A DNA stretch of 64,000 bases from Peromyscus leucopus (taxonomy: Eukaryota; Chordata; Mammalia; Rodentia; Cricetidae): NCBI RefSeq assembly GCF_004664715.2, contig NC_051069.1, forward strand, positions 10,343,501 through 10,407,500, in the 5' to 3' direction. Below the pieces are notes generated by a model that saw nothing but the letters and a program-made list of their open reading frames with translations, ran no database searches and had not been told where the DNA came from. This document shows positions 54,736 through 64,000 of this stretch, piece after piece (the first letter of the stretch is position 1; each line of letters starts with the position of its first letter). The translations under genes and the position numbers were made by a program.

Positions 54736-56039
54736 AGCAAGACTCTAAAGCCGCAGCTCTCCCGGATGGATGCGTGCCTAGTTACCACACAGAGGCGTAG
54801 AAAGCGGCTCTTCTGCGGGCGTGTCCCGTGTTACCGTGATGGGAATACAGAGCGCGTGCTGCCTGGCTCTACAGAAGCCACTGAGCAGAAGCAGGAATTG
54901 AATCTCAAAGCTGCACCGTCTCGCCTGAGAGCCAGCAGTTGAGGAAGCCAGAGGACTCTGGTCCCCAAATCTGAATACACCTTTCCATTTCATCGCCAGT
55001 TTGTATAGCCTATACCAGAACAGAGGCAGTCGTCAGTCACTCGTTCCAAGATTTCGTTGTGTCCCCCTGGGCATGTTGTCAACCTCGTCCCCGAGTCTCT
55101 CTCCTTATCGCTTCCTTCGTATTTCCCTCGGTATTGTCTCCCTGCGAAGCGGGATTTTCCAAATATCCAAGGCCACTGAAGTCACATTCCTCCTGAGCTG
55201 TTTACAATGTGTATGTGCAGGTTCCTTCCTGCAATGTGAGGTAGAGCTGTGACCTTATAGAACACAAATGTCCCTGTCACTGTGACTCTAGGGAGATTCT
55301 GCCATGTGCTAGCCAGAGGCGAGGAGACCAGGTGGGGGAAATGAAGCAAGGGTGGCCCCTTGTCAAAGAGAGCCGGGGAAGGAAGGGGTCCTGGAGAGGA
55401 AGCCGGACACCTTAACTTCATTCCTTCAGCCATCGTGCAAGGGCGGGAGCCTTAGCACCATGCTGGGAATCCTGGATCCATGTGCCACCAGGTCTGATCT
55501 TCAGAAGGCCCCATGGGTATGGACCTGGTGGGTGAGCATTACCATGTGGGTCATGCATCTGGCTCAAGCCTCAACTCTATCAGATGGATGAGCATTTGAG
55601 TTTAAGTATCTAGGACTCTCACTAGTGGGGAAAAAGGACAGAGTGTGATTCCCCGCTCCACGTCCTGGAGCCTCTGGCTGACACACTCTCAGCTGCTGTT
55701 CGTCTCTGGGTGGGGTCAAACCCACAGCTTCCCTGCCTTTTGCCCATCATGCCATGGCTCAGCCTACAGAGGTCTTGGCTTACGGGGGAAACACATCCTA
55801 CAACCTATGACCTGGGTCTCGCTGGCCCAAGTCTGCTTAGAGCGAGCTGTGTAACCTGATACTCCTGCCTCTACCTCCCCAGTGTTGAGGTTACAAACAG
55901 CACACTGCCCCTGGCTCCGTGGCCGTCTCTTGCCTTTTCTTTGTCTCTGATCTCTGGAGGGAGCACAAATCCACCAGGCAGTCTGAGGACAGCAGAGCTC
56001 TGGAGCAGTAGTTCAGGCTGGTGACTAGGACCCAGGCTC
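54736..56039. other. Intron sequence without gene
   Basis: Unique sequence. An antisense B1 scrap is possible near 55862-55915 (tgcctctacctccccagtgt). Nothing else recognised. Confidence 0.4.
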
Positions 56040-56165
56040 CGGGGGCAGACATCCTATTCCAATCTCTGTCATGCCAATCAGGTGCTGTGTGACCTCTGGA
56101 GTCACTTAGCCTTCCTATGCCCTGGTTTTTCTAGCCACGAACTGGATAGGGTTAGTATCGAGGGC
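56040..56165 (+). mobile_element. MIR SINE, cut by the LTR
   Basis: 'ctgtgtgacctctggagtca', 'cttagccttcctatgccctg' and 'aactggatagggttagtatc' follow the sense MIR core. The MIR wording stops at 56165, where the minus-strand LTR begins. Confidence 0.65.
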
Positions 56166-56799
56166 TGATGGGGGTCCAGCCCCTCAGTAGTCCCCTCCCA
56201 GGGTCCGGGAAGAATCTACAACCAGCCGATAATTAATCTTTGATGAAATGAAATGAATCTATGTACACGAAGCTCCTTAGTCCATATACTTTATTATTCT
56301 GTGTCAGTTACAAGCTTATATTCTGCTCTCATATTTAGGTCATCTTTAGCCTGATTTCTCTCTACACTTGTCTGCGATCCCCTCTAGGTTCTATCTTAAT
56401 TCCTTCATCTAGTTCTGCCCCTTCTAGGTTCTCATCCATCTTGTTCCTTCCCATATCATCTCCTCTCCCATTTCCTCTCTCCTCTTCTCATTCTACCTCA
56501 TCTTGTTCTTCCCCATCTGGCTCTTCCTCCTCTTCCATCTCGTTCCTCTAGTACTTTCTTGTAGCCCTTCAATCTACTTCTTCCCCATCTCAGTTTGTTC
56601 CTCTCAAGTTCTTATCCATCTAGTTCTTCCATTCTCTTTTCTCTTCTCTGTCCTCTCATGCCCTGGGAGTCCTGGTATATATACACTTACAAACAGTATT
56701 CCCTTAGCAGTGCAAAACCAGGCTTCCAGGGTCAAATGGAGGGGTGATAAGAATCACACAGGGAGGCAATAACCGTTAATTATCACTTGCAACCCCACA
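56166..56799 (-). mobile_element. Retrovirus-like LTR (about 634 bp)
   Basis: Minus strand begins TGTGGGGTTGCAAGTG (ending at 56799) and ends GGACCCCCATCA (at 56166), so both ends are TG...CA. It has a TATA box (TATATATACC, about 56674-56684) and an AATAAA signal (about 56290-56295). About 380 purine-rich bases lie between them on that strand. No short flanking duplication is seen. The family was not identified. Confidence 0.65.
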
Positions 56800-57840
56800 G
56801 GGAAGTGACCAATGGGGAAATGAATTAACTAAAGGCTAAATTCAGGTAATATCTAAGAAGAGGGCTCTTATGTGCTCAACTATAATCTTAAACGTGGTTG
56901 GTAGAAAGTGTTAAGAATCTGTAAGTTGCTAGGTCAATGGGAGAAAATAAAACTGTCTTCTTTTTTCCTGTAGCTCCTATCTGTCCAAGCTATCTGCCGT
57001 TTTTCTGCAGGGTGGGGGAAAGTGTGCTCAGTCGCTAGGCAACCTGTGTACAGCTAGATGCCTCTGATGATCTAAAGGGAGATCTGGAACTGGTGGTAAG
57101 GTTTGGGAAAAGGGGAAGTAAGGCTTAATTGGCACATCTGCCAGGCCTTCTCAAACAGGTAGCCCGGATGCTTAAGTCTGTTCTTAGAGAGTACAAAGGT
57201 ATCTCTGATAAAGTACTTTCCTCCATCTGGGGATGGACCTGGTCGGATGCTGCTAATGATAATTACAGAGAGGCTTGAACTGGAGTTCTGGCTGAGCATA
57301 GCTGTTAGCACAGAAGGTTATCTAAATATTCCTAGAAGTGGTTAGGTAAAGAGTTAGCAATCTATAAAGTTGGTAAGGCTGTAAGAAAGGAGGGTCCGAG
57401 CTGAATTGTGTAAAGCTATTACTTAACGTCCACCTGACCTAGGTGGTATCTCCTTGTGGAATTTACCTTAAGTCAGGAGACTTGCATGTGGACTGTTATT
57501 ACTGCTAGTCCTTGAAAGTAGCCAAGGGAGATATCTGATTCCAGAGAAAGCCTTTCCTGAGGCTGTTCTCCATATACCTGGAATGTGTATGTCCCGAGAG
57601 TGATCAGTCCACACTGTTAGCCTTTCCTAGGGAAAAGTCAATTGGGAAATCTATGAAGGCACACATGATTTTCATAACAGAATACAGCTGATATATAACA
57701 AGCCAAGTAACACCAAAAACTCCTTGGGATTTGGCTTCCTCTGGAGGAATTCCCTGATTCCTCCAGGTAGTGACTTTGCCATAACCAGCTGAGTTCTTAT
57801 GATATATTCCTGCGGCCTGCAGCAGGTTAGACTCCATGAT
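56800..57840 (-). mobile_element. AT-rich sequence probably belonging to the same retroelement
   Basis: About 1 kb of AT-rich sequence, free of SINEs and unlike the flanking GC-rich intron. It is entered exactly at the LTR edge. I see no gag, pro or pol-like ORF, no clear primer-binding site and no polypurine tract at the junction. Membership of the element is inferred from composition and position only. The right limit is arbitrary. Confidence 0.35.
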
Positions 57841-58078
57841 CTATAGAACTCACTGTAGCTCTTACATTTCTGTTCCCTGCTAACACCATTTTATTCAGAA
57901 ATGCCCTCACCAGTGTTGCAAGTTGGTGCTGGACAATAGACAAAGACGGCTGCTCCCTCTCAAGACCCATCTCAGATGCCAGCTCTGTGAAACCTTTGCC
58001 AACTCAAACCTTGCTACAGATAGTCATGTCTCCCCTGCTAGAGCACTTACCTGCTTCCTTATTGACCATATGGTTATA

Positions 58079-58510
58079 CCATCTACCCATTCACCCATCC
58101 ATCCATCTACCCATTCACCCATCCATCCATCAATCCATTCACCCATCCATCCATCTACCCATTCACCCATCCATCCATCTACCCATTCACCCATCCATCC
58201 ATCTACCCATTCACCCATCCATCCATCTACCATTCACCCATCCATCCATCTACCCATTCACCCATCCATCCATCTACCCATTCACCCATCCATCCATCCA
58301 CCCATTCACCCATCCATCCATCTACCCATTCACCCATCCATCCATCCATCTATCCATTCACCCATCATCCATCCACTCATCCATCCATCCACCCTACCCA
58401 TCTATCCACACACAGCCATCCATCCATCTATCCATTCACCCATCATCCATCCACTCATCCATCCATCCACCCCACCCATCTGTCCACACACAGCCATCCA
58501 TCCCTCCATC
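58079..58510 (+). repeat. (CCAT)n minisatellite with higher-order units
   Basis: Tetramer-based array organised first as a 24-bp unit (cattcacccatccatccatc+tacc), repeated about ten times. Then a 78-bp unit occurs twice (58349 and 58427), each ending with tccacacacagccatcc. Pro-Ser-Ile-His ORFs on the plus strand and Trp-Met-Gly-Glu-type ORFs on the minus strand come from the repeat. Confidence 0.95.
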
Positions 58511-58567
58511 CAACAGCCATTCAACAAATGCTGATTGAGCACCCACCAGCCTTCAGTCCCAGCTCCT

Positions 58568-58714
58568 GCCCGGGGTGGTGGCACATGACTTTAATCCCAG
58601 CATTCGAAAGGCAGGCAGATCTCTGTGAATCTGAGGCCAACCTGGTCTACACAGTGAGCTCCAGACCAGCCAAGTCTACATAGTAAGACCCTGCCAAAAG
58701 CAAAACAAAGGAAA
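58568..58714 (+). mobile_element. B1 SINE
   Basis: 'ggggtggtggcacatgactt', 'taatcccagcattcgaaagg' and 'ctgaggccaacctggtctac', then an A-rich tail. Confidence 0.85.
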
Positions 58715-59779
58715 AGCCAGTTGCTACATCAGGGATGGAAGTAAACGAGACCTTATCCACATGAGTTCACAGTCAGGTTGGCCACCTGGGTGATGAGGGC
58801 ATGTCTAGTTTGCACGGTGGCAAAAGAAAGACCAGCTATGGATGGCTTCACACCTGGCACTTGGGACCGACCTGAGACTTGTCCCAGAGGCATGGTCCCT
58901 CCCTCCCCTTACAGACAGCCTAGCCTGCTGACCCAGCAGCAGCCTTCACTCTGGAGTCAAGTTCAAAAATCACTTAGCCAGACAGTTCCATGGCTCATAG
59001 CATGGTAGGATGCCCAGCCTAGAGAACTGCAGGGAAATCAGCCTTCCTGCTGTTTCACCCTCCTCTGCAATCAGCTCTGAACTACTTCCTACTTAGACAG
59101 CTCCCCCCCATCACCCTCCCCTTCTCCTAGGGAATTCAGAGAGCTTTTCCAAATCCATTTTTCCATCTTTCCTCAGTTATCCTTTGTTCTTCAAGCCCGC
59201 CTTCCGCTGGATGCAATTTGCATCTCAAAGCCCGTGACAGGCTGAGTAGAGTAGGTGACTCTGGGAAAGGGGGGAGACTTGGGCTGAGAGAGGGAACATG
59301 CACCAGAAGTCCCAACTTCATTCCATTTGTCTGAGGCCTGAGATTGACAGTCTTGCTTTGTGGTTTTCCCTTTTTTGGAAGAATAGATTCTTATTTTTGG
59401 AAAAAAAGGTGAAGACAAGCCCTTCCTCAGAGATGGGAATGTCTCGAATTCATTTGATTTTCAAAGTTAAGAGATGAGGTACTCTGTGATTTGGGGGTCT
59501 CTAAGCCAGGAATGCAGCATGGCGGCTGGTGGGTAGTTGGGGGAGGCTGAGAATTTATCTGTGGAGCTGACCCCTGCGCCAAAAGGGGCTTCCCATTCCA
59601 CCAGCGTCTAGAAACAATAGCACCACCAGGATTCCTGGACCAGGAACCTGCAGTGCTGAATCGGGTCTGTGAATGGATGCTCCCTCTGCCCAGGTCTGCA
59701 CCGCAAAGCTCTTTGTTAGTCTGATCTGCTCCCTGTTTTCTGAGGCATTTGGGGATCATAGCCCAACCCTTAGTTATAC
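58715..59779. other. Intron sequence without gene
   Basis: Unique sequence. A 157-codon minus-strand ORF (59427-59900) lacks any recognisable domain. Confidence 0.4.
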
Positions 59780-59925
59780 AACCCCAGCCACTTTGCCTCA
59801 GTTTCCCCATGTGTGAAACCCTAGCGATTCTTGTTTCTCGGGGTGTTGCGGTGATTAAATGAGGTGTTCCGTAAAATGCCTGACTCATAGTCTGCCCCAC
59901 AGCATGTGCTCAATGACCAGGAGCT
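59780..59925 (+). mobile_element. MIR SINE
   Basis: 'ttgcctcagtttccccatgt', 'cggtgattaaatgaggtgtt' and 'gcatgtgctcaatgaccagg' in the sense MIR order, including the 3' end. Confidence 0.8.
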
Positions 59926-61050
59926 GCAGTGATGTAAAGGGGCTTCTTTTCATGCCACTTTCTCAGCAATGGCCACTAAAGCCTGCAGCCAGCAAAAGGG
60001 AGGCCTGTCTGGAACAGTCCTCCGGGAGCCCTGTCCGTGAGCACTCACCTGTCCAGAGGAGAGCGCGCGCACACACAAGTGAAACCATTTTTGTCTGAAG
60101 GGAGGGTGTTGAAGGCTCCAGGGTCATGGCTGCTGTGGCTGGGTGCTGGAGATGGAAGCTTTGGGGAGCCCGGTGGTTCCCCTGCCAGCCTCTCTGAGGA
60201 GGGGTTGGCTGCTGGAAACGTGGGGTAAGGCACAGCCGGGCTCCTTCACGGCCTCTGGTTGGGCATCCTCAGGCCAGAGCTTCCGTTGTGTTGTAGGATA
60301 AACTCCAGGTGGGTGGGAGAAAGAGGGTGGGGCCAGGGCCTCTCTGAACCCCGCTGGTGCGGATGGAGACCAGCCCTCCCAGAAACTGACCCGAGTTGGG
60401 GATTCTGTGTGCTGAGCTGCCTGGTGCCACAGGATCCGCCCCGTGCCTGGGAGTCCTAGTCCTGGGTTGAGACAGATACAAAAGTCAGAGGGGACCTGAT
60501 GGGCACCTATCTAAGGGCCTTACCACTGGGACAAATTCCAGAGCTTCAAGGAACAAAAGTGTCACAGGATGTGCAAGAGTAGGGAGGGGACTGAACCTCT
60601 TCTCAGGGCCTGGTGGGGTCCAGAGGCCTCAGCCAGGCTCCCACACTGCTCCTCCTCTGTCAGAGGAACAGTGGCTGCCTGTGTGCCTCTCCTGAGAACC
60701 CCCAGGCCTGGGCTAGCCCTTGGGGCACTTTCCATTTCTGCATGTCCCTCCTCCTCCCTGCCCCCCATTTCCATCCCAAGGCTTGTAAAGTCATCTTGAC
60801 TTGTCGGGGAGAAGAATGGGTCACTGCATCCCACAGCCTCTCAGGATACACACTGCTGGCTCTGCAGCATCCGCTCACACTCATGCTCACGGAGTGTTCC
60901 TGCTTCTCCTCTGCCTCCCCCTCACAGCTGTACTCATCAAAGACCTTGATTTTAGTTGCTAAGCAACCTGTGCCTAAATTTCCAAGTAGGTCTTCAGGTG
61001 AATGCAGAAGGAGGAAGTCAGGGGGAAGCAGTGTTTAAAACTGCAGTCTA
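59926..61050. other. Intron sequence without gene
   Basis: Unique, GC-rich sequence. Several opposing ORFs of 75-140 codons, none with known domains. Confidence 0.4.
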
Positions 61051-61105
61051 GGTGTGGAGGCACCAGAGGCCAGAGAGGAGGAGAGACTTGATGGAGACTG
61101 CACAG

Positions 61106-61108
<3 letters not shown>
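61051..61108 (-). mobile_element. MIR SINE scrap
   Basis: 'gcaccagaggccagagagga' then 'gatggagactgcacagctag' resembles a shortened antisense MIR core, ending at the GT tract. Confidence 0.4.
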
Positions 61109-61166
<58 letters not shown>

Positions 61167-61405
61167 GTCAGAGGTTGATATCAGGTATCTTATTCAACTG
61201 CTCTCCATCTATTTTATTTTATTATTTTTATTTTATTTTATTTTATTTTATTATTTTTGAGACAGGCTCCACTGTCTAGCTAGCAAGACAGTTTCTCCTC
61301 TCCAGCCCTGGGATGATAGGATCACACCACCACGGTTACATGGACAATGGGTCTTGAACTTGGGTCCTGACGTTTCATGAACTGACTCATTTCCCCAGCC
61401 CCCTG
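61109..61405 (-). mobile_element. B2-type composite SINE with (GT)n and TTTTA array
   Basis: Minus strand: head ('gggctggggaaatgagtcag' region near 61400), B1-like middle, then CA tail seen as (GT)27 at 61109-61163. A TTTTA/TTTAT array at 61203-61258 interrupts the middle, at the position of the 'gagacagg' motif. Confidence 0.7.
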
Positions 61406-61683
61406 ACCTTTACTAAGAGAGGCAGGCAGGCCTGGGTGGCACAGGCCTTCCAGGGACCTGCCTTAGGAAGTACTGGCTTCCTCAACAGGAAGGCGGCATG
61501 CCCAGTGGGAATCAGGCACAGACCCTTGGGCGTTTGAAAAAAGTTACAGATCCCTCCTTAGCACGAAGTTGGTAAGAGCATAAGCCAGATGAACAGAAGA
61601 AACGCGTTCCATGACAGCAGCCGTTACATGTGTACCAGCCCTATGAACATGCGGGGTGGAGCTTTAACTGTAGTGCGCTAAAG
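61406..61683. other. Intron sequence without gene
   Basis: Unique sequence between two SINEs. Nothing recognised. Confidence 0.35.
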
Positions 61684-61695
61684 AACTTCAAACTA

Positions 61696-61860
61696 AAGCC
61701 GGGCAGTGGTGGTGCACGCCTTTAATCCCAGCACTCAGGAGGCAGAGGCAGGAGGATCTCTGTGAGTTCGAGGCCAGCCTGGTCTCCAAAGCGAGTTCCA
61801 GGAAAGGTGCAAAGCTACACAGAAACCCTGTCTCAAAAAAAAAAAAAAAAAAACCAAAAA
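61696..61860 (+). mobile_element. Young B1 SINE with perfect target duplication
   Basis: Full-length B1 ('gggcagtggtggtgcacgcc', 'gttcgaggccagcctggtct', 'caggaaaggtgcaaagctac') with a long A tail. It is flanked by the identical 12-mer aacttcaaacta at 61684-61695 and 61860-61871. The right-half variant is the cricetid type. Confidence 0.95.
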
Positions 61861-61876
61861 ACTTCAAACTAGCAGT

Positions 61877-61955
61877 GAGAGGCAGAGGCATAGCTGAGTG
61901 GTAAAGAGCTTGTGTGGTGTTTGTGAGGCCTTGGGTCCAATCCCTAACACTGCTA
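61877..61955 (+). mobile_element. ID-type SINE
   Basis: 'ggcatagctgagtggtaaag', 'ttgtgaggccttgggtccaa' and 'tccctaacactgctaacaag'. The purine tail (GGAA)n at 61964-62015 follows. Confidence 0.75.
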
Positions 61956-61963
61956 ACAAGAAG

Positions 61964-62015
61964 AAGGGAGGGAGGAGGGAGGAGGGAAGGAAGGAAGGAA
62001 GGAAGGAAGGAGGGA
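61964..62015 (+). repeat. (GGGA)/(GGAA)n purine tract
   Basis: Pure purine tract at the 3' end of an ID-type SINE, consistent with expansion of its A-rich tail. Confidence 0.9.
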
Positions 62016-62404
62016 GGAAGAGAGTATTTGAAGCCACAGCAGAATATGACCTGGATATCTCACGCTGCCTACTAATGACAGCATTACTGGCTCTGCTAAA
62101 CCCACGGGGCTTTGTTCCTTGTATTTATAAACAAAGAATGTGTGACTTAAGGACCATGCTTAAGAAAATATAGCTTCAATTTTCCTCAAAAAACTCATGG
62201 CCTCACTGCGGAATATGTGGACCCACCTGGGCTAAAGGCCCCAGAAACAGAATCTCAGACAGGAAATCACTCAATGAGTACGGGCAGAGCTGCCCTAGAT
62301 GAAGGCCTGTAGAAGGGCAGCATGGCTGGTCTGAGTGTCCCTCACCCGAGGAGTGTCCCAAGATCCAGAGCTTGTCTAGCAGTCAGGAAGCTTGCCTTCT
62401 CTGA
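62016..62404. other. Intron sequence without gene
   Basis: Unique sequence, nothing recognised. Confidence 0.4.
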
Positions 62405-62500
62405 CAGGTTCTTTGGAGCCTTGGGCAAGTCCTTTGTCCCTTCCGGGCTTCTGTTCCCCTCATCTGTAGAGTGAGACTGTTGAGCAGTGGTCCTCCAAGG
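62405..62500 (+). mobile_element. MIR SINE fragment
   Basis: 'ggagccttgggcaagtcctt' and 'ttctgttcccctcatctgta' match the sense MIR core. Confidence 0.7.
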
Positions 62501-62924
62501 TCTTGGTCTTGCAGTCTCTGACATCCGGGAATCTGCATTCCTCCTATCCCAAGAGACAAAGCCCCAGAAGCGTGGGTGTGTGGGCACCCTGGGCGCTGAG
62601 CAGGAACAGCTGGGGCCAGCCTGGCTGGCTCCCAATTGTTCAAGGGAGTGGAGGAGGGCTACATAGGGGCCTCTCCAAAGCGACAGCTGGGTGAGCCTGG
62701 CTGGGGGCCTGGGCCACGCCTGCCATCTGGGCCTCCTTCCTGCCTTCCCCGCAGGGCAGTGGGGGTGTGGACCAGGCAGAGCCAGACTGCAGCCTGGAGG
62801 AGGAGAGTACCAGCCTGCTGGCTCCTGGAGGTTAACATGTCCCCTGCCCTTTCTTATCCAGGTCTCATACAGTTCTGGAGAGGAGAGGACCCACAGTCCC
62901 AGGTCCAGTTAGCCCACGTGGTCA
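62501..62924. other. Intron sequence without gene
   Basis: Unique GC-rich sequence, nothing recognised. Confidence 0.4.
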
Positions 62925-63030
62925 GAGAGCTTTGCAGGAATTGGTTCTCTCCTTCCACTGTGTGGGTACCAGGGACCTAACTCAGGTCATCAGGCTTGGC
63001 TGCAAGCGCCTCTACCAGCTCTGGATCTTC
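62925..63030 (-). mobile_element. B2 SINE fragment
   Basis: Plus strand: 'aattggttctctccttccac', 'ctaactcaggtcatcaggct', 'tgcaagcgcctctaccagct'. Antisense B2 lacking its tail. Confidence 0.8.
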
Positions 63031-63212
63031 CTCCCTTTGCACGGCCCTTCCCCCTAGGATCCACCTACAGAAACTCCACCACCTAGAAACCCATCTACCC
63101 ATACACAAGCCCGTTTCCAGACCCTGGATCCTGCATGCAGCATAAACCTTAAAAGCAAAGCTACTCAGATCCTCCATGGGGGCAATTGGCATGATCAGTG
63201 TCTTCCCCCAAG

Positions 63213-63379
<167 letters not shown>

Positions 63380-63447
63380 TAATTGACACGCAGGGACGCA
63401 GACACACACAGAAGTTTCTGCTTACAGAAACTCAAGTGTTTTTTTGT

Positions 63448-63640
63448 GTGGACTAGCAAGGTGGCTCAGCAGGTAAAGGGACTTTGCTCCCAGATCTGAC
63501 AACTTGAGTTCAATCCCTGGGACCCATATGATAGGAGAGAACTATGATTCTGCAAAGCTGTCCTCTGCCCTCACACTATGTCCACACCACACAAAGTAAA
63601 CAAAAACAGATGGGAAAAAATTTTTTTTAAACTTCCATGT
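63448..63640 (+). mobile_element. B2 SINE
   Basis: Head 'actagcaaggtggctcagca', 'acttgagttcaatccctggg', then 'aggagagaactatgattctg' and an A/T-rich end. Sense B2. Confidence 0.85.
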
Positions 63641-64000
63641 GCTCAGTGGAAACCCCACTTCGAATGGAATGTTGAGCTTTTCCCATGTTACAGTTGCACA
63701 CAGCACTCCCTGTGAAGCAGGTATACGGCGGCGGCAGCCTGCATCATGTGACCAGCAAGGAGACTGAAGTGTAGCATGCAGCTAAGCTGTGATGTTGAGG
63801 GGGTCTGCATATTACATGTATGGCCTATGGTGGGTTTATTAGGACATAGGCTGCCTGGTGTGAAGGAGTCCCTGCACATGTATGCCCTCTACACGGACAT
63901 CTTGTCCTCTCTGCATCTCGCCTTCTTTCTAAACTACATGCCTGGAACATCATCAAATAGCAACAGTTTCCTCTTCCGTTTTCACTTGAGTGTGAGGCTC
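63641..64000. other. Intron sequence without gene
   Basis: Unique sequence to the window end. No coronin exon recognised. Confidence 0.4.

Noticed and set aside
58079..58510. Regular spaced repeats resembling a CRISPR array
   Set aside because: Units are contiguous tetramer-based tandem repeats with no unique spacers, in a mammalian genome.
57923..58538. Overlapping 203- and 183-codon ORFs rich in His-Pro-Ser-Ile
   Set aside because: Produced by the CCAT minisatellite, which stays open in several frames and on both strands.

Overview
The window is mammalian nuclear DNA, almost all intron, from a muroid rodent. Evidence is the density of B1, B2/B3, B4 and ID-type SINEs, MT-type MaLR LTRs, two URR1-like hAT MITEs, old MIR, L1 and MaLR remnants, and many long (CA/GT)n tracts. 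Several B1 copies carry a right half reading 'aaaggcacaaagctacaca' or 'caggcaccaaaactacaca'. From memory this is the cricetid version (hamster, vole, deer mouse) rather than mouse or rat, so a cricetid is my best guess.

Only one coding segment is supported: a 201-bp exon at 47995-48195 (+). It encodes the first 67 residues (from MSWRPQYRSSKF) of a class II coronin, best recognised as Coro2b. It has a pyrimidine-rich acceptor ending gcag directly before the ATG, and a GTAGGT donor directly after codon 67. The next coronin segment (start of the beta-propeller, expected to begin TGRIEPNYP) was not found before 64000, so the following intron is at least 15.8 kb. The window starts in a CpG-dense, GC-rich block (about 15 CpG in the first 120 bases). 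This fits the downstream edge of a promoter or first exon, so the first 47 kb is probably the large 5' intron of the same gene.

Layout: 1-300 CpG-rich edge; 0.3-20 kb mostly unique or old sequence with MIR/L2 relics, simple repeats and one complete URR1 MITE; 20-25 kb SINE-rich with an old L1 3' end; 25-31 kb mixed; 31-35 kb an inverted-repeat pair, a second MITE and an intact 500-bp LTR with a 6-bp target-site duplication; 35-44 kb TG-rich tandem arrays, a three-level nest of LTR elements and other MaLR copies; 44-48 kb flank of the exon, with a U2 snRNA fragment; 49.5-53.5 kb a dense SINE/MT cluster; 56.2-57.8 kb an AT-rich retrovirus-like LTR on the minus strand plus adjoining sequence; 58.1-58.5 kb a CCAT minisatellite; 61-64 kb SINEs and a long CA/GA tract.

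I found no operon, CRISPR array, tRNA or rRNA gene, and no new multi-gene system. The notable items are structural: the LTR carrying B1-like modules, the nested LTR stack, the inverted pair, the U2 fragment and the higher-order tandem arrays. Repeat family names come from recalled consensus sequences; no search was run.
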